A stretch of DNA of 64,000 nt from Poronia punctata (taxonomy: Eukaryota > Ascomycota > Sordariomycetes > Xylariales > Xylariaceae). The notes beneath the pieces were generated by a model. The model was not told where the DNA came from and made no database searches. It saw nothing but the letters and a program-made list of their open reading frames with translations. Positions 12,320 through 25,095 of the stretch are shown one piece after another (position 1 is the first letter of the stretch; each line of letters starts with the position of its first letter). Both the position numbers and the translations under genes were made by a program. The DNA is taken from NCBI GenBank assembly GCA_022579005.1, contig MU401481.1:1-64000 (forward strand). The letters are read 5' to 3'.

Positions 12320-15300
12320 TTGCTGTTGTTGCTGCTGCTGCTGTTGCTGCTGTTGTGCAGATGCATTCGCTTGATTTTGACGAGAGGTAGGTCGCTGTCG
12401 TTCATTGGCCGCGTGACGACTTACAGACTGCTCTCGAGAACCTCCGCTAGCTCCGGCACCACCACCACCACCACCACCACCTCCACCGCCGCCACTTCGG
12501 GTAGACAACCCGACTTCGTCCATCAACCGTTTATATCCTTGGTTCGGTTGCGCCTTGATCCGAACTAGCACATTCTTCACATTCTCTACCACTTGGCTCC
12601 TGATCGTTTCGTCAAAGAAAGGGGTGGTCAAGACCTTGAAGATGAGAGTGGCTCCACAAGCCTGGTCGCTGAGGATAGCCTCTAGTGTGTGATCCTTGGG
12701 AGTGAAGAAGAGGGCCTTTAGTATTACATCACGTGCCTCAGGCTCTGCCTTCTGATTAATCACCTTCAAAACGGTGAGATAAGCAACCTTGTGTGTGCAC
12801 AGATGGACCAGGTAGGGAACGAGCTGAGGAGCCAGGACACTTCGCCGTTGGGGAAACGTGCACGTGTCGAGGAACCATGTCAATAACAACGCCCCATTCG
12901 CATTCGTGGCGAGTTGGACACTGTGCAGGGCGATGGCCGCCGCAAGCATCCTTTGCTGCTCCTTGGTCGCATGGTGGCTCTCGAGACATGCTCTCATAGC
13001 TCGGGCACCGTATCGTCCCTGGCTTACTTCCCACATCCTGCTCAACATGGTCTCGAATATGAAGTCGTTGAAAGGTGGCCCAAACTTGAGACACCCTTGA
13101 AGAACATAATTACCGTACTGGTCTAGGAACAGCGGGATCGTGTAGGCTCGGATGTGCTCGACAATAAGTGACATTTGATGAGGTGTTTTGCAAACATCGA
13201 TGATCTTCTGTGCCGCCCAAGTCCCATTTTTGTGAATGCCAATCTCAGCCATGTGCGGTGCGATCTCGACAAGCATCGCATCTCGAAGCTCGTCCGAGCA
13301 GTGCTCAAATAGTTTCTGAACAACTGTGTTACCAAGATAGTCCGACGATAACTCGGCGATCTCTGGGAGCATATCCAAAGCAATATTCTCGACTTCCGCT
13401 TGTGACAAGCTCTGGTTGTCGATGCGCTTTCGGATGTCACGCAATTTGGGAGCGTCATGCACTCGAGTATGAGTAGGTTCGCGGATAGGAGGAATCTCGT
13501 CGATGAACCCAGTGAACTGGATTGCTTGTTGAAGACTGTGCGAGATTCTATACGTATCTTCGTCTGTGGCGCCAAAAGATCTCACGATCTGTAGGATGTC
13601 ACCCGTCATTTCGTGCAGAGGCGGAATAACCGAGGCCGTGTTAGGAGCATTTAGGCCCGCAGACGCACCCTCGGCAGTAGCCCCAGTTGCACCAGCGCCG
13701 CTTCCCTCTTGACTTTTCGCGAACGGGTCGGGGCTCGGGCTGGGGAAAGCACCATCGGGGCCGGGTGTATTGCCGGCAGAGGGCGGTTTGGCAAAGTTGA
13801 TCCGAATCGGGCCAGCCCCAGGGAATATCTCTTTTCCGTTCATACCAGCTTTGGCCGCGATAGCGCTCTCGGTCCTCTCGAAATTGACAAAACCGCAGTT
13901 CTTATGCGTTAATACTCTAGCCGAGAGAATTGGGCCGTAGGACTTGAACATCTCAGTTAGCGTTGAAGTCGTAGTCGAAGTCGGTATGCTCCCCAGCCAC
14001 AATGCACTAGTTGGGCCCTCGAGACCAGCTTCCTCCGCTGTTAACAATCCGTTGTTTCGGCTGTTTGACCGACCTAGATTCATCGCGGCCACCGCACTCG
14101 GGAGTTCGTCGTACTCCTTCTCGTCCGAATGTCTTATATCAGCCGCAGTTATCGAGTTGTCGAGGCGCGAAGGACCCTGATAATAATTGTGCATGAGGCG
14201 GTTCGTGCCCTGCAGCTCCAACACGCCGGCTGTTCGCGCGCGAGGTCGAGTAACTGCTTGAGAAGCAAACGACTGCAGGTTCTGGACTGCAAGGTTGTGG
14301 CTGTGGATAGCTGCGTTGGTGGCAGCAAGTTGATCCTGCAAGGAAATATAATGATCTTCGTATCCCAGGTGGTCGTCCTCGTATTCGTCTTCCTCGTCCG
14401 CATACTTGTCCTTGTTGTTTACCGAGTAGGACCGAAAGCGGTTTGCCTGTTTAGTAAAGTCTGCAAGCCCGGGGAGATAAGGAGTAGCGAGCTGCGCACG
14501 TTGCGGTTGAGGCGTTTCCGCCAATCCTAAATAGTCAAGAGTCCTCATATGAACATCGTTCTCGCCGGTACCATCCTTGGACATGGCGGACTGAGCCGGA
14601 GAGCTCGGGCCATTAGATCCGATGCTCGCGATGCTAGCGAGTGTATTACCTCTCTCACGGCCACCCATATTCCACGACGTGCTGAAGACAGATGGCCCAA
14701 AGGGCGAACTAGTACCCGAGACATGGGAGAACGGGCTACGCTGCGGCATAGAACCGGCACGGAGCCTGGACAAAAGAGCAGAGGATTGCGAGGCACCATT
14801 ATTGTCGGAAAGACCTGGTGGCGGGGTTTTATTATAGGGAGTTTGAGAAGGCGTCGGTCGAGTAGTTTGGGTGGAGAGGTTGTGCATGTTGAGGAGCCCA
14901 TTTCCAAGCCCGCCTGCAGGGAATCGAGAAGGTACAGTTCCAGCTCGGGCACGTCTAGTCGAGGGGAGAGTGTCGACAGTCGGAAGCTGGGTAAAGTCTG
15001 GAAATCCATCGGTGGGCGATTCGGGAATATTCTCTCGCAGGGGTGTGGAATTACCGCTGGTGGGAGGTCCACCCCACGGGTTGTTAACGGGCAGACCGGA
15101 GACGCCTTCTTGGGCTTGGATCTCTCGAGCGCTTTGATTACACGTTCGTCAGCACCCTTGATAAGGGAACGGAGGGCAAGAAACATTGAGCCTTACCGCT
15201 TGGGAAAGAGTCTAGCAGAACCAGAAGCATCATGCGATGGAGAACCAGTCCCGGATCGCGTAGCGCCCGACATCTTTGAAGAGTTCATGACGCCTGACAT

Positions 15301-15438
15301 GCCAAAAGGAGGCTTGGACGAAGAGCCACCGGGGGACTCGATTGGGGAGATGTGAGTAACAGGAGAGGTAGATCGTTGGCCACTGGCAGACTTAGAGGGG
15401 TAGCCGACAGCCAGATGGTCGGATCTAGCACTTGACAT
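11708..15438 (-). CDS. RRM plus Pumilio-repeat RNA-binding protein (Jsn1/Puf2-like)
   Basis: Spliced model on the minus strand: 15438-15197, then 15131-11708; 1221 residues. The 65-nt intron has a GTAAGG donor, a GCTGAC branch site and an AAAG acceptor. An RRM lies at about 457-530 (ALWLGSIP, CGFVNFE, IRINFAKPP). A Pumilio repeat array lies at about 640-970, with repeat signatures YLGNTVVQKLFEH, NGTWAAQKIID, YGNYVLQGCL and YGARAMRACL. Downstream are a run of about 12 Gly (about 985-996) and exactly 30 Gln (about 1007-1036, mixed CAG/CAA), followed by a Pro/Gly/Asn/Met-rich tail. Family knowledge: yeast Jsn1 (Puf1) and Puf2 combine RRM and PUF domains and bind mRNAs, many encoding membrane proteins. 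The N-terminal 160 residues are Ser/Pro-rich, probably disordered. The upstream exon adds 80 residues that a single-frame model would miss. Confidence 0.93.
12266..12355 (-). repeat. In-frame CAG/CAA repeat encoding 30 glutamines
   Basis: Thirty consecutive Gln codons within the Pumilio gene. CAG and CAA are interspersed, so the tract is not a pure slippage-prone CAG array. A polyglycine tract from GGN codons lies about 115 bases away on the 5' side of the gene. Confidence 0.95.
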
Positions 15439-18400
15439 TATCAATTAAAAACCAGGCCCTCATCAGGAGAAGCTACTATAAAGGCTCTCGATGGATGCCG
15501 GGTGGAGCAGATGAGTGGTGCGAGTACGGCGACGAAAAGTTTGATGCTGAGGTGGTATCTAGATACCCTCACACCCGCAAATACTTGGCTGTGAAAGACA
15601 GGCGGCAATGTGGTTATGTCGTCTGCCGTGGAAGTATCCCGGGCAAGCGCTCGAATAAGAGATCGAAAGTATGGATCCCGCAAGTCCCTCCGACTATTAC
15701 AAGTAGGTGGGGGATGGGGAGTAGGCGTATTCGAAGTCGATACTGGTCAAAGCACAATAGAAGTCGTGAATAACAAGATATCGAATTGAGTATCGCTGAG
15801 CAATCGATCGAAGGAACGGCGATAGAAGTTAAAACAACGGCTCCAGATTGAGACCAGATGTGGCGGTGCGTTCCAGGTGACGATGCCAACTTTTTGATTT
15901 CTTCTCCCTTCTTCTTCGTCTTAGGCAAACTGCGTATGTTATTGCACAGGTGCAGGAAGTGTCAAGGGTAAAAAACAATGAAACAGTAACAAAGTTCTAA
16001 AGAGACTTGGATCAATATACAGGCTCCATTAGTAACTTGAGAATTCAGGTTTTGGTGTCATAGGAGGAGAGGGAGCCTGGAGAAGGGAAAAAAGGGAAGT
16101 GGTGCAAGTTTGTGAGGTTGAAGGAATGATAGTAGTGTGTGGGCAGGAAGTGTTCGGTACAAGTCCAGGAGAAATAACCCAGTCTAAAATGATGGGCTTT
16201 GATTGAGCTGGCCTTGGCTGATGGAGAGAAACTGTTCTGGCGAGTGGAAGATGGGAGAGACGAAGCCTGAAAACCTGAAAAGCCCCATTGGTGGAGCAGG
16301 TTACCTATTCTCCTGCTGCCAGTTCTATTCCCGGTTAGCAACGTTAGCTAGGCGCACCGGGTACATTAATTGGACTGGTCGTTACCTGTTGTAGGGGACA
16401 AGGGAGGCATGCTACGGTACAAAACGTGGTCTCTCTAGCGATACGACCAGCTACCGTCAAGTTAAACGTTAATGCACTAAGGTTAGGTACTACAACATAG
16501 GACGACCATATTGAAATCCAATTCAGATAAGTCTTCATCCAGAACGCCAATTGTATCGGAAGGAGTGAGGTCTAATTAGAAGTGGGAAACCAATAGACAA
16601 TGGCTTATCAAATGTAAAAATAAGGTAAAATAAAGTTATCATATAAGGCATATATATGCATATACCTACCATAGGCAGACCATATGGATGCTGCAGGTCA
16701 AGTAAGTACGTGTACTATCATTGTATCAATGCGAACAGCTCACTTTGCAGAGTAAAGTATCCAAAGGTAATAACTATTAATCATGATCTACGTGTATGTG
16801 TATAGGTGTTCTCCTCATGAGTAAGTACTAATCTAGAGGCACTTCACCTAAGGTACCTAGATATGATAACTCACAGATGTATGCTGTATGGGGATCTAAA
16901 TGAGGAGGTTACATAAGTCCTTATTCACATTCCACCTCTACCCAAGGTGGCCGGCGACACTGCTTTAGACTAGAATGCAAGTGCAGTGAGTGGTTAAGTA
17001 TCCGTACTGCTATCTAGCGCTTTTCCATTTGCTACATTTATCGTCGCCTATCCAGGAATAGGTCTAGAAATTGAGTCAAAGTAGGTACCTTCGCTGACAC
17101 TACTCGTACTTGTGTGTATATGTATGTAGATAGGTAGGCGTGGCATAGGCGCACATGTCTAGAAGATTTCACCCATGACGATGTCCTTCCGGCGCCCCTT
17201 TTTCGGTGCATGAGCCTACCTACCTACATGTAACCATGGTATCCCCATCTACGTGTATTTGGTTAGTAGTAGCAATATGTGGGTAGGTATCTCAAGGTTG
17301 AAGGGCATTTATTTCACCGAGACGCATAGTCTTCCACGTATATTATAGCAATGACAGAGATCTTGCTATTTCAGATATTGTAAACCAGCCCCGAACATAT
17401 CATAGTAGATAGGTAGACTAGTTCTGAGTGCTAACCTAGTCTATTTACTCTCTCTTGAAATCAGTGAACTGTAGATAAGCTACCTACCATCAAGGCAAGC
17501 GTACATAGATGCTTGTTGTCATCATCATCGCAGGTAACAACAAGTCTTAGCTGTTTAAGGCACTTTGCGTATGCACGTAAGAGGTCTCGTAGGTAATAAA
17601 CAGCTCAAACTACGGAGGATAAGGAATAACCTACGTAACTGACCTACCTAACATAGCTACTGATCTTTTTCTGCGCCTCTCAGAGTAAACGAAGGATTGT
17701 CTGATATCCAGAGTCAAAGTGTTTCACATCAACATGCCCATGTCTAGAATCTCTATCTAGAACCACGACCTTTTTTCAACGGTCGTGGCCGCGCTAAGTT
17801 ACCTAGTTGTTGGGGTGAAAACTATACCTACAAAGATGCCAAAACAACCCTTTTACAGTAGTCTTTACCAATTCAGTGAGACACTTGGTCCTCATGCAAC
17901 AGCCTTGACACCCACATGGAGACTATGCTGTCATGATGTAGCTTACGTATGTATATCCGGACTCGGAGCATACCTCATGCCCAAAAATACATACTCGTAG
18001 TAGGTTAGGTATGTATCTCTATGTACTGTGGGTATAACCCCCAGCTAAGCTATCAGGACATGCATGGAATAAGTGCACACAGACGTTAGTTTAGTCTAGT
18101 AACAGATTTCTGAGCTTCCGTTTCCAGATCTTCTATACCGTTTTGACAATATGCCCTCATCTTTACCATGCAGTAGGTAAAATTCCTTCGTAGCGTTGTG
18201 GGACATACGAGTAGTACTCGCTTTAGGTAAACCACTAAACTACAGCGAAGGTGGAGCCAGTAGGTTGAACCCTGGCTCCTCAATGACATCGAAAACAGGC
18301 GGAAACACCCAATGCCGTCGTTTCCGTACCACACTACGTGTACACTATCCTGACCTAGGTACTATGTATTAGGTAGCTCGGTCCCTAGCGGAAGCAATGA

Positions 18401-21320
18401 CTACGGCTAGCAAGGCCCGTACCGACGGTACCGTGCTCATGTCTACTGTATGGTCATAGCTTAAATATTAAACCTAAATAAACGTTATTTGAATCAATAG
18501 CATTGATTATATAATAAGTACCTGCATAAGGTATAATAAAATACAAGCCTTGTATATACTGAGGTGGTCGACAAGGTGTAATTACGGGCGTTGATAAAGA
18601 TGGGACGAGGTTATAAAGCCGGTGAATCTGGGGTAACCCAAATGCCAAGAGACACTGGACTTTTAACCTACAGAGAGGGAAGTGAAGGGGCAGTGGATGA
18701 GCGCGATCTAAAACATGCATTAGCGAATTACTTACTGAAAAAACAAACGTGCTGATGAGATGAGCATGTCTTTACCACGTACAACAACTAATTACTTCTT
18801 GATATTCTCTTTAATATTTTTTTCTTTTCTTTCTAGCTTTAGTGACCTAGCTGATACAACCTATTTGTAGGTTACCGAGTGCTCGTAGGTTACCAGTTTG
18901 TCACCCCGCCTCCCCCTGTTTACCTCTGTCACCAAGCACACAACGTAACCTAAAACGCTGTGAGTTCCATTTTAGGAAGAAGGTCCTAACCTTAGGTTAG
19001 ACATATCGCTATACTGCAGGCCGTAACACATCTACCGACGACTCGACAAAATCGCATCAATATCACCTCAGGGCTAGCCTACTCGTAGTTCATCCTGTAC
19101 AATATAGGGGATGGCGGCGGGGGGGAGGGAGACTATGATGTGCAGTAGTACACGTAGAACGATAATCAGGTACGTGAGCTATTCTAATGGTACGAAATTA
19201 GGATTGAGGGTTGTATGTAATACCTGCGCTGTGTCGCATATAATTCCTGGCCCCAACGACATAGCCAATGACAGTCTTTAACAAGCCTCTAGAGAGGCGC
19301 GCTAGGATCCTGAAACATCGGCTTGTAGCTCAATCGGGGGTGTCGGGAGGGCAAACCCCTTATTAAGAGACGTCTGGTCAGGGTCAGGTACTCGTACCTA
19401 CTCGTAGGTATTACACGAGATATTGTGCGGGTGCCTGTGTTACGTTATTCCGTGATGTGCTACCTAAATACTGAGAAAGGCCTATCCTACACGTACATAC
19501 CTATCTAATACATCAAAGCCCTTACTCGCAGACTTGACAAGTTCAGGTTGGCGAGATGGCTCGAGTACGTCCTACGTGAGTTACGGGCATTGACATGAGG
19601 TGGCCGAAATGGTAGAGCCTTTCTTGACCCAATCTGCATGTATCTGTCGGAAAACCTCCGAAGCATGGCAGTTCAAGTTCCATCATGCCACACACCAATG
19701 TGCCCAACTCAGTTCACCTGTAGATTAAACAGCCACCGCTCATTTTACCAGGCAGGACTTTGAGCCACGGAAAACAGCTAATAAACATGCCAAAGTCGAC
19801 TTCATTGGGAAATGAAGCGTTTAAACCTCGAAAATTCCCGACATCCGCCTTTGGGGTACCTTTCCCTCCTGAGACGAATCCAACACTATCTATCTACTCG
19901 TATACCGCCACGACACCTACCTATCTTTCTATAAGTGACTGACTCTGCAGGTTGGCATATCCAATAGGCGGATGACGTCGCCTTCCACCACTTTACACTT
20001 GTAGCACGTTCCGTCCATTTTTTATTTCCATCTATCCCTTGCCGAGATACCTACAGCACTTTTGTTATCAGATCTGCGACTACCTACCCACCTAACCTAT
20101 ACTCTTCGTGTACTGACTACTTACATTTTGCATAAGGAAACCGGTCTATTAAGTATCAGATACCCATACCCGACCCAATTACACACATCTTGTCTCGATG
20201 CCTTTCCATGTTACGTACATATATCTATCTCAAGTACCTAGGCTAGGTAGGTAAGGTAGGTACATTAGGTAGGCAGGCAGGCTGAAACAAAACATACATA
20301 ACCCTGAGGTTCCGGACCTTTAACTTCGCGGCTCCATATACTCGTAAGATCATCGCAGCTTGTGGTGGATCTGCCCGAGATAACTGCGATGTCCCCCCAC
20401 AGCGACCGGCAATGATATACGCATTGGATACATCTATGCAGACTGCACGTCGGTTCCAGATACAAGGTTAAAAGCCGTTGCAGAAGGCAGTCAAAATTCC
20501 GCCTTGAGTGTCGAGGTATATATTCTGAACAGAGACATCTTAGTCATCATGAATTACCCCTGACGTCGGTCTGTCAAATGTAAAGCTATCCGGGGAGGAG
20601 GGAATTCACAGACCTGTAGCTTGTTCGGTTAGCCTTCCATACGTCGTGTGGTGGGGCATTACATATTTGAGGAGTCAGGAGTGAACGTTGGAAATATATG
20701 TTATCTTCACATACCCTATGAAATATGGGAACTGCATTACTAGGCCAACAACATGAGAGGTCTGGCACAAAAAGCTTGGGACAAGGATTCGATGTTCCAT
20801 CTTCGGTGTCCCGTCGTCATCATATCACTTATAATAAAATACAGTCGTTCAGTGGGCATAAACTCTCAAGCCCGTTTTTGCTCTTTGGCTTTGGTAACCA
20901 TAGGCAGGTACCTAGTCATCGAAACATGCTAGCAAACAAACATGCCCTACTTGTTTTGTAGTTGGTCGTACATAAAGGGAGAAACTCGCTAACTTGCGCA
21001 TCACAGCTGTATCTGCTGGAGTCGTATGCTCGTTCGTTGTAATACCCGCTGCTCTCGTCCACTTCCCTGCCCTATGCCCAGTAGTCTGGGCTGTCACAGG
21101 GTCAAGCTCCTGGTACTGTTGGGTGGCCACAAAAGTACCGACTCGGCTCGGAGAGAGATAGGAGGAGCACCTGGGGGTTATCTACTTCGAAAACTCCAAA
21201 CTTCCGTCTCGCCGTATTAATATGGTGCCTGTTTGCCCCAACGCTTCTCTCCTGCAATAAAAGAGGCGAACACAAGAACACACCCACACCATGGTCGCTG
21301 CCGATGATAATTAAATCGTC
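15439..21320. other. Gene-poor intergenic block of 5.9 kb
   Basis: No gene is supported. Short frames (for example 15432-15773 and 16045-16341) have no recognised domain. TACTCGTA-type motifs cluster here (17101, 17992, 18206, 19080, 19389, 19399, 19895, 20339), with many GTAGGTA/ACCTACC runs and two adjacent inverted repeats at 17743-17788. An A-box-like string at about 19325 is not accompanied by a tRNA fold. The proximal part (about 15.4-16.5 kb) probably includes the Pumilio promoter and leader. Confidence 0.55.
17743..17788. repeat. Two adjacent perfect inverted repeats
   Basis: TCTAGA at 17743-17748 is repeated (self-complementary) at 17756-17761. Immediately after, CCACGACC at 17763-17770 pairs with GGTCGTGG at 17781-17788 around a 10-base T-rich loop. 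They lie in a gene-poor block. Function unknown. Confidence 0.8.
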
Positions 21321-24300
21321 TTACAAAGCCCACTCACTCGCGTCGTCGTCGGACCCGACGAAAGGTTCGTCGATTCGCTTAATAGCATAGTCACTGCACA
21401 AAATACTATGACAACTCATCAGTAACCGGGAGACACCTACCTTCTACTCTATGACGCGGAACAGCCAGCTACTTTATCTCAAGATGCAGAGATACCCCCC
21501 TTGAAGGAAAATGGGACAACGGGAGGGAGACTACTCACCATGCCGAGGCTACAAGGCCATCTAGTTCAGCAACCATGGCATCCTTTTTGGCACCCTTAAC
21601 AAGGCCCTTACTTATGGCGACTTGGCATTCCCTGATGCGGCGGCTCTTGCTTACACCAGCCTGCTCCAAGACCTTGCGGCCTAAACAATCGGAATGAAAT
21701 GCGTGCTGGCATGGGAACACAAAGAATTGCCGGCTGAGAAGGGGTAGACTGCAGACGTAGCACTGCTCGCCGGGCTCGACTATGGCGTACCGGTGATCGA
21801 GCGCCGCGATATCCATTTTGATATTAGCCGCTGTCTGTGAACTCTCGTCCATCTCCTTTTTCAAAGCGTCGATATTATGCGAATAATCCTCCAGCGCAGC
21901 ACATATCTCATCTTTAAAGTCATCAATGACGACAAAGTCGGGGAAGAATGGGATCAGGTCCTCGATTTTCAGCAAGTCGCAACGTCCAAGAAACTGGATA
22001 GCCGTCTTGATACCGTCTGACTGAGAGATGACCTTGCGAGCCACAGCAAGCCACAGCTTCTTTCTTAGCGCCGGGTTTGATATGGGCCGGTCTGCGATGA
22101 TGGCGGCGTACTCAACCTCGTTGTGGGAGAGAGCAAGATCTACCGCCTGTACGTACTGCCCCATGTTGGTGTAGATGTGGACACATGATAGGGTCCGCTT
22201 GTGTTTTATACACAAGCGTAGAGCGAAATCAGGATCAAAGTTGGGCTCGTCGCCTTGCGATTCGAGATACGCCAGCAGTCCTGACTCGTCCTTGGATTCG
22301 TGAGAGGCATAGATGGAGACGAGCGTGTTGTGCACAGCAGCGTCGGTAGACTGGAGCTGGTTTATGACGTATTGGAGGTATCGCAGTGCCTGGTTCTGTG
22401 CGAGAGGCCCCCTGAAGTTGCGGTTGTAGTCTAGCAAGGCCGGAATGATCTTTCGCGGTTCCAGTTTCGCATGTCGCATCAGAATCTCCACGAGTTCGTG
22501 CGCTACATGTGTCATGAGCACGCTGCAATATCGGTAGAAGACATCTGGATCCGTCTGCTTCTTGAGCACATTCAAGGCCTCTGTCCACCTCTCTCTTTGC
22601 ACCCAGTAAGAAAGTTCGAAATTGTAGTCGCCGATGTTGTTCGCAAAGAAGAGCAACTCCTCCTCTCGGCCGTGAGTACTGATAATATCGTATACCGTCT
22701 TGTGATCCAGGTCAGACTTGTGTTTCTCTACAAAGGTATGGAACTCTTCTCGGACTGCGGCGAGCTGTTGCCGGGACTGGGCTGCACTCCCGTCACCAGC
22801 AGCCTCGACCTCGACGGCGATGGAGTCTTCTAGGGAGTTAAGCTTCCCCATGAATACTTCCACCAACCATGTAGCTATCATCATTCTCTGCATAATGTAG
22901 CCCTTCTTGTATGTCGTGAGTTTGGTAATCAGATATTTCCTCAGTGCATCGTTCTGGCCGTTGTCAATGAAAGACAAGGCCACGTCTTCAAACGGTTTAC
23001 TGCTTTTGCCGTAAACACCCGCGGCCTCGATGAACAGTCCCTTTCCGGCAAGATAGTCGCCTGAAGCGGTGGCAACCGCATCTTTTTGCGCACCTGTATG
23101 GGCATATCGGAGAGCAAGGTCGAACTGCTGCCGCTGCATCATGATTTGCCAGATATCACGGTCCTCGTCTGTCACCACAATCTCAAATATGTCTTGCGAA
23201 GTGAACAACCAAAACGTGTTCTTTTGCTGGTCTACGTATAGTCCCAGTGCCTTCTGCCCTTGTTCCAGTATCACCTGGTCATACACGATAGAGCCCGTGA
23301 GTCGGTTTGCCGCGATGATTCGGTCACCCACCAAGACAACAATGTGCCACTGCGTCAACACTGCCGCATCGATGGTATCAGCACCACCTTTTCGGCGGCC
23401 AGAAGCATCAGACGCTAGAATCTGGGATTTTGGGAGCATCTTGGCTTCGGAATATACCCTGTTCCCCAAATCATTACTGGTCGAAGAGGTGAGGAGCCTT
23501 CCGTGATAAATCCCTTGAGCCGACAGCCAAGCAAAAGCCCTGTCTGAAACTGCTTCTTCGTGTAGAGAAGCATCAGGAGGGTCTGGTGATATAGCGAGAG
23601 CAGAAGGAGCGGTTGCCGAGCCCCTTGAGATCTCGTGTATAATGGGTTGCTCTGCGTCGAATAGCCTGGCATAGATAGATCCGCTTCCTTCATGGCCAGT
23701 CCGCCCAACGCGGCCGACGAGATGGAACAGCCTACTCTGCGTACAAATAAGAACCCGCCTGATGTCGACCTTGCCTCCCATATTATCGACCCAGAGGCCC
23801 GTGACAGGTCCATCGGGGAGCTTGTGCAGCGACTTCAGGTATCTTTCCTCTTTCCTGTAAAATTCGGCGGACGGTTCGATGAGGGTCTCGTAAATGTTTC
23901 CATCGGATGCACCTATAAGGATCTCACGGGTCGTAGATGTCGGAAGGGAGGGGTTCCAAGCTACGGACTCGATAGGGACGCCCCGCAGTCGGCTCAGGGG
24001 CCGCGGTTGGCGGGACTGTGTATGCAAGTAATAGTTCTCGCCCAGCGAGGTACATATTATGAGGTGCGACGCGGTCGGATCGAGGAACATGCGCGAAATT
24101 ATGCCCACCTCTGACACTCGCTTGGGTAGGTCGATGTCTAGGTACGTCGGCACGCAGGGGTCAGCGTTCTCCAGCGCAAGTGCCTAGCAGTCTCCGGCCT
24201 GGGTACTTGTCCAAACTTACCGTCTATGTCCTCCGGCCTGTTCAGGTCGATCCGAAGTATGCGCCCATTAGAAAGCGCCAGGACCAGGACATTGTTAGCC

Positions 24301-24437
24301 ACCTGCGAAGCGACAAAGTCGGCTGCGATGGAAAACTGTAGTTGCACCGGCTCAATGTCGAAGATGGGCAAGCTCTGTTCGGTAAGATCATGAATGCCAT
24401 AAGCGGCAGTGAAGCCGTTATTTGCGTCGGACGCCAT
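21321..24437 (-). CDS. VPS18: Vps18/Pep3 (DigA), HOPS/CORVET subunit with RING finger
   Basis: Spliced minus-strand model 24437-24221, 24137-21539, 21405-21321; 966 residues, as expected for the family. Vps18 is a core subunit of the HOPS and CORVET tethering complexes that drive endosome and vacuole fusion. The N-terminal half is the beta-propeller (segments such as LVLALSNGRILRIDL and AWNPSLP). The C-terminal half is the alpha-solenoid, including the clathrin-type repeat region. The RING motif has C865-x2-C868, C882, H884, H887, C890 and a final pair C939-x2-C942. The final pair depends on the last intron: the donor GTGAGT splits the codon for C939, and the acceptor CATAG at 21406 restores ILCSDYAIKRIDEPF, the conserved ending. 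An unspliced reading would stop at 21535 and lose these two cysteines. The first intron (24220-24138) also closes in frame (EDID|IDLPKR). Confidence 0.96.
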
Positions 24438-25095
24438 CGAGCATCTATTTCAACATTATGTAGGTTTGGTTTCCTACTATGGTGTGAGGACTATATTTAG
24501 AAGCCTGGGCAAGATAGTAGGTATTATCAGAACTTAGCAACTGGCAGGAAAACGTAGGATTGCCCGAGTTTACGAGGGAGATGGTGTTCCTGTTTTGCAA
24601 TGCCATTGCCATTTCTATACGAGTACGCCTCTGATTCCCGATGCACATGAGCTGAGTGATAGGCGAATATGCAACTAACGAGGAAATGTACCTAAGTTAA
24701 ATATTACATAATACCTACACTGTACGAGACAACATACTGCCTTTTTGACACGCACTTAACATACATGACATCATACGCACTCGACTACAAGTCTGCTACG
24801 AGTACAACGTACGATTAGGTTGGAAGTCGACCTAGTCGCAAAATGTGTACATGCCAAAGTTTTGTGCATGGCGGCCTCTTTTCTTCAATGAGTAGGAATA
24901 ATATAAAATTACTTTGACAAGACTCGAACAGAATACCGGTTCATGCCATACAAGTATATGCACAAGAGGTTTTGGTACCAAGTCTGGGAAGGGTTTGACA
25001 ACGCCGCCAGCCGGCAACCAGTATCCATTACTTATATTCCTTAATAAATCAGAAGCACTAGGATAATCCATTATGTAGTCAGAGTCTAAAAGGGG
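24438..25095. other. Intergenic region upstream of VPS18 and downstream of the methyltransferase
   Basis: Nothing beyond the presumed VPS18 promoter and the methyltransferase 3' region. TACTCGTA-type motifs occur at 24618 and 24797. Confidence 0.6.

Noticed and set aside
19320..19400. tRNA-like A-box string (TAGCTCAATCGG)
   Set aside because: No matching B box, anticodon arm or acceptor stem follows at the right distance.
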